The notes below the pieces were generated by a model. The model did not search any database and had not been told where the DNA came from. It saw only the letters and a program-made list of their open reading frames with translations. DNA of 64,000 bases from Chlorobiaceae bacterium (GTDB lineage Bacteria; Bacteroidota; Chlorobiia; Chlorobiales; Chlorobiaceae), in NCBI GenBank assembly GCA_012972835.1, contig JABDHK010000011.1:1-64000 (forward strand). The letters run 5' to 3'. Below, piece after piece: positions 16,511-25,690 of the stretch. How positions within the stretch are numbered: the stretch's first letter is position 1; every line of letters begins with the position of its first letter. The position numbers and the translations under genes are program-made.

Positions 16511-17491
16511 ATGAATATTTTCTCAGGATCAAAGGTTTTAATTACAGGTGGGTTAGGCTTCATAGGATCTAATCTTGCATACTCACTTGTAAATTATGGT
16601 GCCGATGTTACGCTTGTGGATAGCCTCATTCCGAATTATGGTGGCAATTTGTTTAATATTTATGGAATAGAAGATAAAGTACGTATCAATTATTCTGATG
16701 TAAGAGATCAGTACAGTATGAACCATTTGATTAAGGATAAAGATATACTTTTTAACTTGGCAGGCCAAACCAGTCATATTGATTCTATGCAGGATCCTTA
16801 TACTGATCTTGATATTAATTGTAGATCTCAATTATCCATTCTCGAAGCATGTCGCTGCTATAATCCTGATATTCGTGTGGTTTTTGCGAGTACCCGTCAA
16901 ATGTATGGTCGACCTGACTTTCTTCCTGTAAATGAGAAACATCCTTTGCGCCCTGTGGATGTTAACGGAATCAATAAAATGGCAGGGGAGTGGTATCATA
17001 TTCTTTATAATAATGTCTATGGTATTCGTTCCTGTGCTTTGCGTCTTACCAACACTTATGGACCTAGAATGCGGATTAAGGATGCGCGTCAGACTTTTGT
17101 AGGAGTTTGGATTCGGCAACTTCTTGAGGGCGGAGCAATTGATGTTTGGGGTGGAGATCAATTACGTGATTTCACGTATGTCGATGATGTCGTTCAAGCT
17201 ATGCTGTTGTGCGTAATCAACAATGATACATGGGGTCGAGTATTCAACCTGGGAGGGGAGTCTGTTGTCAGTTTACGTCAATTGGCGGAGTTGTTGATTG
17301 ATATTAATGGTCAGGGATGTTATAAATTGAAGGAATATCCCCCTGAACGAATGAAAATTGATATAGGGGATTACTATTCTGATTTTGACTTGATCAGTAA
17401 AGTAACGGGTTGGCAGCCAACAGTTACTTTGGCAGAAGGGTTAACACAGACATTGGATTTTTTTCGTTCTCACAAAGCTCATTATATATAA
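16511..17491 (+). CDS. NAD-dependent nucleotide-sugar epimerase/dehydratase
   Basis: A 326-residue extended SDR. The nucleotide motif is ITGGLGFIGSN (about residues 11-21). The active-site region reads ASTRQMYGRP followed by DVNGINKMAGEWYH. Where the usual Tyr-x-x-x-Lys pair is expected there is Asn152-x-x-x-Lys156, so the catalytic Tyr position holds Asn. The rest of the fold motifs, including LRLTNTYGPRMR and RDFTYVDDVV, are intact, which argues for a functional member of a Tyr-less subgroup rather than a decayed gene. Substrate unknown. It lies between pseB and an aminotransferase gene, so it probably acts on a nucleotide-linked sugar of the same pathway. Confidence 0.8.
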   Translation: MNIFSGSKVLITGGLGFIGSNLAYSLVNYGADVTLVDSLIPNYGGNLFNIYGIEDKVRINYSDVRDQYSMNHLIKDKDILFNLAGQTSHIDSMQDPYTDLDINCRSQLSILEACRCYNPDIRVVFASTRQMYGRPDFLPVNEKHPLRPVDVNGINKMAGEWYHILYNNVYGIRSCALRLTNTYGPRMRIKDARQTFVGVWIRQLLEGGAIDVWGGDQLRDFTYVDDVVQAMLLCVINNDTWGRVFNLGGESVVSLRQLAELLIDINGQGCYKLKEYPPERMKIDIGDYYSDFDLISKVTGWQPTVTLAEGLTQTLDFFRSHKAHYI

Positions 17492-17503
17492 TCCAAGTAG
17501 TGC

Positions 17504-18664
17504 ATGAATAATAGAATTTTACAGACGGATCCGCTAGCAGGGTATTTGGCCCAAAAAGAGGAATTGGATCAAGCTATTATGCGGGTTATGAATCGAGGAT
17601 CATACATTTTAGGACCTGAAACTGAGGATTTTGAGTGTGAATTCGCGAGATATCTTCAATCTGATATCTTCGCTGTAAGCGTTGGAAGTGGAACAGAGGC
17701 TCTGCATCTTGCGATGCGAACATTAGGGATTGGTCCAGGGGATGGAGTTTTGACTGTCTCTCATACTGCAGTAGCAACTGTTGCAGCAATTGAATTATCT
17801 GGAGCCGTGCCGGTCTTAGTAGATATTGATCCTGTCCGAATGACTATGAATCCACAAGCATTGCTTGAAGCGATTGAAATTGCACGTTCGAAGGTCATAG
17901 GGGATCATAAATTACCGAAAATTAAAGCAATAATTCCGGTTCATCTTTATGGGCAACCAGCAGATATGATCTCAATTATGTCCATAGCAGAGAGATATAA
18001 CCTGTTTGTAATTGAAGACTGTGCTCAAGCACATGGTGCACACATTCAAGGTCGTAAAGTTGGAACATGGGGAGATATTGGAGCCTTTAGTTTTTATCCA
18101 ACAAAGAACCTTGGAGCATTTGGAGATGGAGGGGCTTTGGTGAGTAAAAACCAGGATATAGTAAAAAAAGCAAAGTTAATACGGCAATACGGTTGGAGTG
18201 AGCGCTACATAAGTCAAGAGCAAGGAATGAATACAAGGTTGGATGAACTACAGGCAGCCATTCTCCGTGTGCGCTTGAAATTGTTAGATCATCAAAATAT
18301 ACAACGAAGAAAGCATGCCGCTGAGTATAACAGATTATTAGATGGTAAAGGATTAATCGTTCCACTTGAGGCTTTGGGAACACATCATGTTTATCATCAA
18401 TATGTAGTTAGGACTGATAGATGTGACGATCTTCGAGCATTTCTGGATGCAAATGCTGTTTCCACTGCCATTCATTATCCTCAGCCAGTACATAAGCAAC
18501 CAGCTTATCAAGGGCGTATTTCTTGTATGAGCATGTTTGAAACGGATAAACTATGTGGAAATATCCTGAGCCTTCCCATGCATCCTTTTTTGACGGATAT
18601 CCAGGTTCAAAATGTATGTCGTCTTGTTCAAGAGTATACTAACCTGCCAAATCATTTGAATTAA
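17504..18664 (+). CDS. DegT/DnrJ/EryC1-family sugar aminotransferase
   Basis: A 386-residue PLP enzyme of the sugar aminotransferase (DegT) family. It shows the SVGSGTEALHLAMR cofactor-phosphate segment, EDCAQAHGA with the PLP-binding Asp, and the Lys in FSFYPTKNLGAFGDGGA that forms the Schiff base. These enzymes aminate keto-sugars, commonly NDP-3-keto- or 4-keto-6-deoxyhexoses; the sequence is closest in style to 3-aminotransferases (QdtB/FdtB-like), which is an inference. The gene begins 12 bases after the epimerase stop, suggesting the two enzymes act in sequence. Confidence 0.87.
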   Translation: MNNRILQTDPLAGYLAQKEELDQAIMRVMNRGSYILGPETEDFECEFARYLQSDIFAVSVGSGTEALHLAMRTLGIGPGDGVLTVSHTAVATVAAIELSGAVPVLVDIDPVRMTMNPQALLEAIEIARSKVIGDHKLPKIKAIIPVHLYGQPADMISIMSIAERYNLFVIEDCAQAHGAHIQGRKVGTWGDIGAFSFYPTKNLGAFGDGGALVSKNQDIVKKAKLIRQYGWSERYISQEQGMNTRLDELQAAILRVRLKLLDHQNIQRRKHAAEYNRLLDGKGLIVPLEALGTHHVYHQYVVRTDRCDDLRAFLDANAVSTAIHYPQPVHKQPAYQGRISCMSMFETDKLCGNILSLPMHPFLTDIQVQNVCRLVQEYTNLPNHLN

Positions 18665-18700
18665 TCAGATAGAATTTTATTAGAGTAATAACAACAAATT

Positions 18701-19621
18701 ATGAAAATTTCGATCTGTATTCCTGTTTATAACGCTGAGGCAACAATAGAAAGTCTTGTAGCTTCTATTGAGCAAGAGTTAGCAGGTTATGAGCTAGAGC
18801 TAGTGCTGGTCAATGATGCAAGTAAAGACAAAAGCGAGGTCATTTGCGAAAAACTTGCACTTAGGAACGATCGAGTGAAATTCATTTCTTTGCGTCGAAA
18901 CTATGGAGAACATAACGCTGTAATGTGTGCATTAAACCATATTACTGGTGACTGTGCTGTAATTATTGATGATGATTTTCAGAACCCTCCCATAGAAATT
19001 ATTGCTTTAGTTAAAGAGGTTCAAGGTGGTTTCGATGTAGTTTATTCCTTCTATGCAGAGAAAAAGCACAATTTATTTCGTAACATTGGCAGCCGATTTA
19101 ATGACGTTATTGCGTCATGGTTGTTAAATAAACCTAAAAATCTTTACTTGTCTAGCTTTAAAGCTATTCACCGTGATGTTGTTGAAGAAATTATCAAGTA
19201 TCAGGGGCCTTTCCCTTATATTGATGGATTGATCTTTCGCATAACTGACAATTATACTTCAGTTGAGGTTAAACATCAGCGTCGTGAAATAGGGAAATCC
19301 AACTATACCATAAAAAAGCTTATCTCTTTATGGCTTAACATGTTCATTAATTTTTCGATTAAACCATTAAGAATATTTACGTTGATAGGGGCCTTAATTT
19401 CCATTATAAGTGTATTTTGTATCGTGTATATTATATGGGATAAGATCACTCACCAAAATATAACTCAAGGTTGGGCTTCAATTATGGTAGCACTAGCTTT
19501 CTTTTCTGGCATTCAGTTGATATTCCTTGGACTTATGAGCGAATATTTAGGAAAAAATTATATGACTGAGAATAACAGTCCTCAATGGACAATCAAAAAG
19601 AAATCATTTAATAATCTATAA
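18701..19621 (+). CDS. GT2 glycosyltransferase, GtrB/DPM1-like with two C-terminal TM helices
   Basis: A 306-residue family 2 transferase. The catalytic domain (1-220) has SICIPVYNAEATI, the LVNDASKD block, and VIIDDDFQNPP, a metal-binding Asp motif. Two TM helices follow (about 228-250 and 262-285). This architecture is that of polyprenyl-phosphate glycosyltransferases such as GtrB and ArnC, which load a sugar onto undecaprenyl phosphate on the cytosolic face. A GtrA-type flippase gene follows directly, which supports this role. Confidence 0.88.
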   Translation: MKISICIPVYNAEATIESLVASIEQELAGYELELVLVNDASKDKSEVICEKLALRNDRVKFISLRRNYGEHNAVMCALNHITGDCAVIIDDDFQNPPIEIIALVKEVQGGFDVVYSFYAEKKHNLFRNIGSRFNDVIASWLLNKPKNLYLSSFKAIHRDVVEEIIKYQGPFPYIDGLIFRITDNYTSVEVKHQRREIGKSNYTIKKLISLWLNMFINFSIKPLRIFTLIGALISIISVFCIVYIIWDKITHQNITQGWASIMVALAFFSGIQLIFLGLMSEYLGKNYMTENNSPQWTIKKKSFNNL

Positions 19622-19676
19622 TTCGGCTTATTTCGAGTTATTATCACAATAAAATTTTATTTCAAATAATACTATA

Positions 19677-20078
19677 TTGTATAAAAAAAGCTTTCAAATT
19701 GTTAAATTTGCTATAGTTGGCTTTTTAAATACCAGTCTTGGAATTGTCTTGTATATTTTTTTTGTTAAGCAAGGTGTCTATTATCAATATGCTCTTATTA
19801 TTGACTATGTTTGTGGAATTATGACAGGGTATTTTCTTAATTCTTATTGGACTTTTGCTGGTGCAATTAATTCCAAATTTGTTTTTATTAAATATGTAAC
19901 AGTATACTTGTTTTTATATTTTGTAAATAGTTTATTGTTGGAATTTATTGTAAAACATTGTTTCATTACTCCGATATATGGGCAAATTATAGCGTTTAGT
20001 GTAATTTCTATTATTAGTTTTCTTTTTCAAAGATCTTGGGTGTTTAAGTTAATGGTATCTAAAATACACAGATCATAA
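19677..20078 (+). CDS. GtrA-like flippase
   Basis: A 133-residue protein with four hydrophobic segments. It starts with the GtrA pattern FQIVKFAIVGFLNTSLG and ends with FLFQRSWVFK, both typical of GtrA/DPMS-type small membrane proteins thought to flip polyprenyl-phosphate sugars. Initiation is from TTG at 19677; no in-frame ATG precedes the first TM helix and no clear ribosome site is seen. It sits between the GtrB-like transferase and a methyltransferase. Codon composition is strongly A+T-rich compared with the upstream pseB. Confidence 0.82.
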   Translation: MYKKSFQIVKFAIVGFLNTSLGIVLYIFFVKQGVYYQYALIIDYVCGIMTGYFLNSYWTFAGAINSKFVFIKYVTVYLFLYFVNSLLLEFIVKHCFITPIYGQIIAFSVISIISFLFQRSWVFKLMVSKIHRS

Positions 20079-20092
20079 GTGGGGTAAATTAA

Positions 20093-20848
20093 ATGCTTGA
20101 ACGTGTTGAAGAGTATCGCTACATGGCAGAGAATGAGCGTGAACATTGGTGGTATCAAACCCTTCATAAAATAACTTTTGATGCAATCCATGCGCAATTT
20201 TCTCATAAGGATATTTCTATTCTCGATGCAGGATGCGGTACAGGAGGGTTATTAGTGTTTCTGCGTCAACATGGTTATTCTTTATTGAGAGGATTTGATC
20301 TTTCTGAAACAGCCGTTAAATGCTCATTAGGACATGGATTTGATGTATCCCAAATGGATATAGCTGATTTTGCAGGCCATTTTCAGGGCGAACATTTTGA
20401 TGTTATTGTGAGTAATGACACTCTTTACTATCTTAATGATACGTCGCGCCGTTATTTTTTTGAGAACTGCTATACATTATTGAACCCCGGAGGGTTAGTT
20501 ATAACCAATCTACCTGCGTTGAATTCATTTGCAGGTATTCATGACCTTGCGGTTGGAATAAAGAATCGATTCACTCAATCTGATCTTTCTCGCATGATCG
20601 ATTCAGTTCAATTTGAGGTACTGAATATGGCTTTCTGGCCTTTTTTGCTTTCCCCGCTTATATTGTCAGTGCGCGTTTTTCAAAGGATCAAACTGAAGGT
20701 TGATCCTTTAACTGAAATCCGTTCAGATGTTAAAATGCCTCCTTCGTTGATTAATCGTTTTTTTTTAACAGTATGCAGATTAGAGTCATTGGTGTTTAGC
20801 CGAAAGCCCTTTGGAAGTTCTTTGTTCTTTGTAGTGCGCAGACGTTAA
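20093..20848 (+). CDS. Class I SAM-dependent methyltransferase
   Basis: A 251-residue soluble methyltransferase. Motif I is ILDAGCGTGGLLVFL near residue 45, with the acidic residue at the end of strand 2 in GFDLSETAVK and motif IV in FDVIVSNDTLYYL. An N-terminal segment (YRYMAENEREHWWYQ) is typical of sugar-modifying or lipid-modifying relatives found in glycan loci. It probably methylates the sugar added by the surrounding Gtr-like genes. A hydrophobic patch at about 180-200 (AFWPFLLSPLILSV) may touch the membrane. Confidence 0.8.
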   Translation: MLERVEEYRYMAENEREHWWYQTLHKITFDAIHAQFSHKDISILDAGCGTGGLLVFLRQHGYSLLRGFDLSETAVKCSLGHGFDVSQMDIADFAGHFQGEHFDVIVSNDTLYYLNDTSRRYFFENCYTLLNPGGLVITNLPALNSFAGIHDLAVGIKNRFTQSDLSRMIDSVQFEVLNMAFWPFLLSPLILSVRVFQRIKLKVDPLTEIRSDVKMPPSLINRFFLTVCRLESLVFSRKPFGSSLFFVVRRR

Positions 20849-20862
20849 AGCTGACTTCTTTT

Positions 20863-20881
20863 TATTTTCACCCCACTCCTT
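20863..20881. repeat. Second copy of the IS-end-like motif
   Basis: TTTTCACCCCACTCCTT here matches the block TTTTGACCCCACTCCTT inside the 78-bp tandem repeat at 12103-12258 with one difference, in the same orientation. No transposase adjoins it. It starts 15 bases after the methyltransferase stop. The 234-base gap to the next gene holds nothing else I recognise. Confidence 0.5.
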
Positions 20882-21082
20882 GATGGGAGAAGCTTCAATC
20901 GGAAAAAATGAATAATTTACTATCAATAACGAAAGTCTTCAATAGGGCTTACTGAACAAATTATTTGTTGAAAATAACGGAATTTATTTCAATAGCACAT
21001 AAATAATACAATTATAATAACTCTGTAAAATATTTATTTATAATAAGTTAAATATTTTCAGTCCCAGCACTAATTAATTGAG

Positions 21083-22951
21083 ATGATGGGTTATGATAAA
21101 AATACTATGAAAATAAAAAAAATCAACAAATATGCAATAAATACGCCATTTATTAATATTTTTATTAATATTTTTTGTATTTCTTTTACTATCATAATAG
21201 TTGGTTTAGTGTTATTGTATAGTAGATATGGAATTGATTTTACAGATGAAGGTTATTATCTTGTATCAATATCTAATCCATTTATATTTAATCCAGTCAT
21301 TAGTATGTTTGGATATATATATTATCCACTTTATAAACTTGTAAGCGAAGATATTGCTTTATTGAGACAAGTAAATATAATAATTACCTACACTTTGGCA
21401 TGGATAATTATTAGTTGTTATTTAAAATCCATTTGCAGTAATATTATTAATAGATTAAGTCGATTAATAATATCCGCAGCAATTGCAACAATATCATTAG
21501 TATCTATATTTTTAAATGGCATGTGGTTGCCTACACCAAGCTATAATAGTTTAACATTTCAGGCATTGCTAATCACAGGAATAGGTCTTCTTAATTTTAA
21601 TTCAGATAAATTAAGAGTAAGCTTATTCGGTTGGATAGCAATAGGTATTGGGGGTTGGTTGACATTTATGGGTAAACCTACTAGTGGTATAATATTATTT
21701 GTTGGCATTTGCGTGTATATAATATTTACACGAAATAAAAATTGGAGGTTTTTTAGTATATCTATATGTACGGCATTGTTGTTATTAATTATAAGTGGTT
21801 TTGTTATAGATGGCTCTGTTTTTTCATTCATTAATCGTTATGATAACGGCATTAAATTAATGAGGTTACTTGATGCTAATTATACTGCTACAGAGGCTAT
21901 TGTCAAATTGTTAAAAATTCCTAAAATAATATTTTCTTTAGCTTGTGTTGCAATATTTATTACATTACTTTATTTAAAAGTGTTAATTAAATCAAGAGCT
22001 TTAAAAATAATCGGATTAGCAGTATTTGGTTTAATATTTATTGGGTTTCTATTTTTAATATTTGGGATAAGTAAAGATGAATCATATTTATTATCAGTAG
22101 AAAAATACTTGGTCTGGTCTTTACCATGTTTGTCTATATGCTTTGTTATTGTTATTCTATTTAATAAACACAAAGAAATATCTTTAGAGCAGTTGGCGCT
22201 TCCTATTTTATTTCTTGTGTTTCCACATATTTATGTATTTGGAACAGATTTTAACTATTGGGTTGCAGCTAGAGCCGCTGCCTTTTTTTGGTTAATTTCT
22301 TTTTTAATGCTTTTGGTAATGTCAGTTAATAAGAATCACCTAAAAATTACTATAATATCGATCTGTGTTGTAGTGCAATTATTAACAGTGGCTATTGTGG
22401 TAACAGGTTTAACAATACCATATCGACAACCTCAATCTTTGTTTCAAAATAGTTATTCAACTGTAATAGGAAAATCTAAATCTACGCTCATTCTTTCTAA
22501 TAGTTCTGGACAATATATTGATAATGCTATTAAATCAGCAAAAAAAGCTAAATTTAAGGAAGGTACATCTGTCATCGACTTGACAGGACGTTCACCGGGT
22601 ATGCTTTACGCTTTGGGAGCTAATAGTACTAGTCAGGCATGGATAATTGGAGGTTACAAAGGCAGTAATCAGGTTGCTGAGGTGGCATTAAAAAAAGTTT
22701 CAGCTGAAGAGCTTGCTTCTGCATGGTTGCTATTTGAACCTTCTGGTCCAAGAAGTATTTCAATTGAAGTGCTTAAAAGTTTTGGGGCTGATTTCAATAA
22801 GGATTATGAGGTAGTTGCGTCATGGATGACGGCTAATAAGGTTGGTGGATATGAAAAACGCCAACTTCAGCAGCTCTTAAAACCTATTCGTTCCTTTTCT
22901 ACTGCTATTGAAGCTTGCAAGGCTAAAAGAAAGGCAGAAATGGTGAAGTGA
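21083..22951 (+). CDS. GT-C-type membrane glycosyltransferase (GtrC-like role)
   Basis: A 622-residue protein with a long run of hydrophobic helices over the first 470 residues and a soluble C-terminal domain. After the first TM there is DFTDEGYYL, the acidic periplasmic-loop motif ('DE' after TM1) that marks GT-C transferases using polyprenyl-phosphate donors. Such enzymes add a flipped sugar to a glycan on the periplasmic side, which fits the preceding GtrB- and GtrA-like genes. The gene is markedly A+T-rich until about 22560, then returns to ordinary composition in the C-terminal domain. No family name could be assigned. Confidence 0.7.
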   Translation: MMGYDKNTMKIKKINKYAINTPFINIFINIFCISFTIIIVGLVLLYSRYGIDFTDEGYYLVSISNPFIFNPVISMFGYIYYPLYKLVSEDIALLRQVNIIITYTLAWIIISCYLKSICSNIINRLSRLIISAAIATISLVSIFLNGMWLPTPSYNSLTFQALLITGIGLLNFNSDKLRVSLFGWIAIGIGGWLTFMGKPTSGIILFVGICVYIIFTRNKNWRFFSISICTALLLLIISGFVIDGSVFSFINRYDNGIKLMRLLDANYTATEAIVKLLKIPKIIFSLACVAIFITLLYLKVLIKSRALKIIGLAVFGLIFIGFLFLIFGISKDESYLLSVEKYLVWSLPCLSICFVIVILFNKHKEISLEQLALPILFLVFPHIYVFGTDFNYWVAARAAAFFWLISFLMLLVMSVNKNHLKITIISICVVVQLLTVAIVVTGLTIPYRQPQSLFQNSYSTVIGKSKSTLILSNSSGQYIDNAIKSAKKAKFKEGTSVIDLTGRSPGMLYALGANSTSQAWIIGGYKGSNQVAEVALKKVSAEELASAWLLFEPSGPRSISIEVLKSFGADFNKDYEVVASWMTANKVGGYEKRQLQQLLKPIRSFSTAIEACKAKRKAEMVK

Positions 22952-23139
22952 AATATTGCCATATTGCCTCTCACAATAATAGTACTACAAGTAAGGCCAA
23001 AATAATCATACAGCGGGTTCTTACCAATCTACAATAAACGCATTACCCCATTTCTGACTACGATAGAGCAATGTATTGATTTTGTTAGGCACCCATAGCA
23101 AAAATACATCAACCAAAACATAGGAAGAATAAGCAAAGT

Positions 23140-24309
23140 ATGAGCGCGACAATCCCATACGGACTTCAGGATATTAACCAGGCTGATATTGATGCCGTCG
23201 TTGAAGTGTTACATTCCGATTTTTTAACACAAGGCCCCGTGGTCCCTGCATTTGAAAATGAAGTTGCAAAATATTGTGGCACACGGTATGCTGTGGCTGT
23301 TAACAGTGCCACAAGTGCATTGCATATTGCATGTTTGGCATTAGGTGTTGGCAAAGGGGATATCGTCTGGACATCGCCGATAACATTTGTTGCAAGTGCC
23401 AACTGCGCTTTATATTGTGGTGCAACTATTGATTTTGTGGATATTGATCCAAAAACATACAATTTGAGTGTTGATCGCTTAAAAGAGAGACTTGAACAAG
23501 CAGAGCAAGCCTCCAATTTGCCAAAAGTTGTTATTCCCGTACATCTCTGTGGTCAACCTTGCGATATGGCTGGTATCCATAATCTGAGTCAGCGCTATGG
23601 TTTCAAAATCATTGAAGATGCCTCACATGCTATTGGGGCACGTTACCATAACGAACCAGTTGGCAACTGCCGCTATAGTGACATTACGGTGTTTAGTTTT
23701 CATCCTGTCAAAATCATTACAACAGGGGAGGGTGGAATGGCGCTGACTAATGACCATCAATTAGTCAAACTGATGAGAATGCTCCGCAGTCATGGCATAA
23801 CCAGCGTTGCAGAAGATATGCATCCAAGACACTCCGAAGAACTCTGGAACTACCAACAGATAGAACTTGGGTTTAATTATCGCATGACCGATATCCAAGC
23901 CTCATTGGGCTTGAGCCAGATGCATCGGCTTGCTGATTTTGTTGCTAAGCGCCTTGATATCGCAAAAAGGTATGATTATAATTTATCAGCTCTACCGGTG
24001 GTTACACCATGGCAACATCCCGATGGTTATTCCAGCTATCATCTCTACGTTATTCGATTGAAACTTGATAAAATAACCAGGACACATCGCCAGGTGTATG
24101 AAGCATTAAGAGCTGCAGGGATACTTGTGAATCTGCATTACATTCCTGTCTATCGCCAACCATTTTATGAACAGATGGGGTTCAAAGCTGGGTATTGTCA
24201 GGAGGCTGAACAATATTATTCAGAGGCGATTAGCATGCCAATTTACGCTGTGTTGACAGAAGAACAACAATATCAGGTGGTTGCCTCATTGCGACAAGCA
24301 ATCATTTAA
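23140..24309 (+). CDS. pseC: UDP-4-keto-6-deoxy sugar aminotransferase, PseC-type
   Basis: A 389-residue DegT-family PLP enzyme. The start MSATIPYGLQDINQADI and HSDFLTQGPVVPAFEN are typical of PseC, which aminates the PseB product at C4. PLP elements are present: NSATSALHIA, EDASHAIGA and the Schiff-base Lys in FSFHPVKIITTGEGGM. An AGGAAG lies about 13 bases before the ATG. It heads a tight operon of nine overlapping or nearly touching genes that ends at 30675. The partner dehydratase PseB is encoded separately at 15440. Confidence 0.88.
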   Translation: MSATIPYGLQDINQADIDAVVEVLHSDFLTQGPVVPAFENEVAKYCGTRYAVAVNSATSALHIACLALGVGKGDIVWTSPITFVASANCALYCGATIDFVDIDPKTYNLSVDRLKERLEQAEQASNLPKVVIPVHLCGQPCDMAGIHNLSQRYGFKIIEDASHAIGARYHNEPVGNCRYSDITVFSFHPVKIITTGEGGMALTNDHQLVKLMRMLRSHGITSVAEDMHPRHSEELWNYQQIELGFNYRMTDIQASLGLSQMHRLADFVAKRLDIAKRYDYNLSALPVVTPWQHPDGYSSYHLYVIRLKLDKITRTHRQVYEALRAAGILVNLHYIPVYRQPFYEQMGFKAGYCQEAEQYYSEAISMPIYAVLTEEQQYQVVASLRQAII

Positions 24310-25010
24310 TGAACATTGCCATCATTCCAGCTCGAGGAGGTAGCAAGCGTATCCCGCGTAAAAACATTAATGAGTTTTGTGGTAAGCCGATGATTGCATG
24401 GTCTATTGAGGTTGCTAAGGCCTCAGGCTTGTTTGATCGGATCATTGTTTCCACTGATGACATTGAGATTGTCGAAGTAGCGAAACATTGGGGAGCTGAG
24501 GTTCCATTCATGCGACCTTCTGAACTTTCCAATGACTATGCTGGCACCACAGAAGTTGTTGCGCATGCCATTCAGTGGTGTTTAGACCATGGACTTAGTG
24601 TTGAAGCAGTATGTTGTATTTATGCTACAGCTCCATTTATACACGTTTCAGATCTTAAACGTGGTTTGGATGCTCTTGAAGGTGGAGAATGGGCCTATGC
24701 ATTTTCAGTGACCAATTTCGCTGCGCCAATATTTCGCTCATTCAAACAAACAGCTTCAGGTGGTATCGAAATGTTTTTTCCAGAATACTTCTCATCTCGT
24801 TCGCAGGATTTACCTACAGCTCTGCACGATGCAGGTCAGTTTTATTGGGGACGACCGTCAGCATGGTTAAAGGGGATACGGATATTTGATTACCATTCCG
24901 TACCTGTCATAATACCCAGTTGGCGAGTTCAGGACATTGATACACCTGATGACTGGCTGAGAGCTGAACTTATGCATGAGATACTAATTAAATCGAAAAC
25001 TATCAATTGA
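24309..25010 (+). CDS. pseF: CMP-pseudaminic acid synthetase (cytidylyltransferase), PseF-type
   Basis: A 233-residue nucleotidyltransferase of the CMP-NeuA/KdsB family. The N-terminal IIPARGGSKRIPRKNI binds CTP, and later blocks include STDDIEIVEVA and the motif QFYWGRPSAW characteristic of PseF. It activates the nonulosonic acid to the CMP-linked donor. The ATG overlaps the pseC stop by one base. A role as LegF or NeuA is possible, but PseC, PseG and PseI neighbours favour PseF. Confidence 0.87.
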   Translation: MNIAIIPARGGSKRIPRKNINEFCGKPMIAWSIEVAKASGLFDRIIVSTDDIEIVEVAKHWGAEVPFMRPSELSNDYAGTTEVVAHAIQWCLDHGLSVEAVCCIYATAPFIHVSDLKRGLDALEGGEWAYAFSVTNFAAPIFRSFKQTASGGIEMFFPEYFSSRSQDLPTALHDAGQFYWGRPSAWLKGIRIFDYHSVPVIIPSWRVQDIDTPDDWLRAELMHEILIKSKTIN

Positions 25011-25690
25011 GTCAGTCCATCCTCATCCTCGTAGCACATCCTGATGATGAAGTTCTCGGTTGTGGTGGTACAATCGCTAAACTTGCGAATAAAGGGGCAA
25101 TCATTCATGTCGCTTTTTTTGCGGATGGTGTCTTTGCACGAAAAGGCGAACAAGTTCAGCAGCAGAAAGAGTTGCATAGTCGTCGCATGGCAGCAAAAAA
25201 AGCCTGTGATATTTTAGGAGTCAAATCAGTGACTTTTGGAGACTTCCCTGACAACAGGATGGACACTGTAGCACTTCTCGACATTACCAAAACTGTAGAA
25301 TCACTGATTATTGAATATCAGCCAGATACTGTTTTGACCCATCATGCCGGAGATGTGAATATTGATCATTCCCAGATGCATAAAGCTGTTGTTACAGCAT
25401 GCCGACCACAAAATGGACAATCTGTCAAAACTCTTCTTTGTTTCGAAGTGCCATCCAGTAGTGAATGGCAACTTCCTGGCAGCGCACCAGCTTTTGACCC
25501 AAACTGGTTTGTTGATATTTCAGCAACCCTTAGCTGTAAAATGGCAGCTTTGGAAGCTTATGCTTCAGAGTTACGTGACTGGCCCCATCCGCGCTCAAGG
25601 CAAGGTGTTGAGCACCTTGCGCATTGGCGTGGAGCAACGGTTTGTGTTGATGCAGCTGAAGCGTTTATAGTAGGCCGTCATATCGCATGA
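25007..25690 (+). CDS. PIG-L family deacetylase
   Basis: A 227-residue zinc-dependent N-deacetylase of the PIG-L/LmbE family. The metal-binding AHPDDEVLGCGGT lies at residues 10-22 and the second motif THHAGDVNIDHSQMH near 120. Family members remove acetyl groups from GlcNAc-type sugars. Embedded between pseF and pseG, it most likely deacetylates an intermediate or the finished nonulosonic acid, but the substrate is inferred only from position. Translation starts at a TTG that overlaps the pseF stop (TTGA). Confidence 0.88.
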   Translation: MSQSILILVAHPDDEVLGCGGTIAKLANKGAIIHVAFFADGVFARKGEQVQQQKELHSRRMAAKKACDILGVKSVTFGDFPDNRMDTVALLDITKTVESLIIEYQPDTVLTHHAGDVNIDHSQMHKAVVTACRPQNGQSVKTLLCFEVPSSSEWQLPGSAPAFDPNWFVDISATLSCKMAALEAYASELRDWPHPRSRQGVEHLAHWRGATVCVDAAEAFIVGRHIA

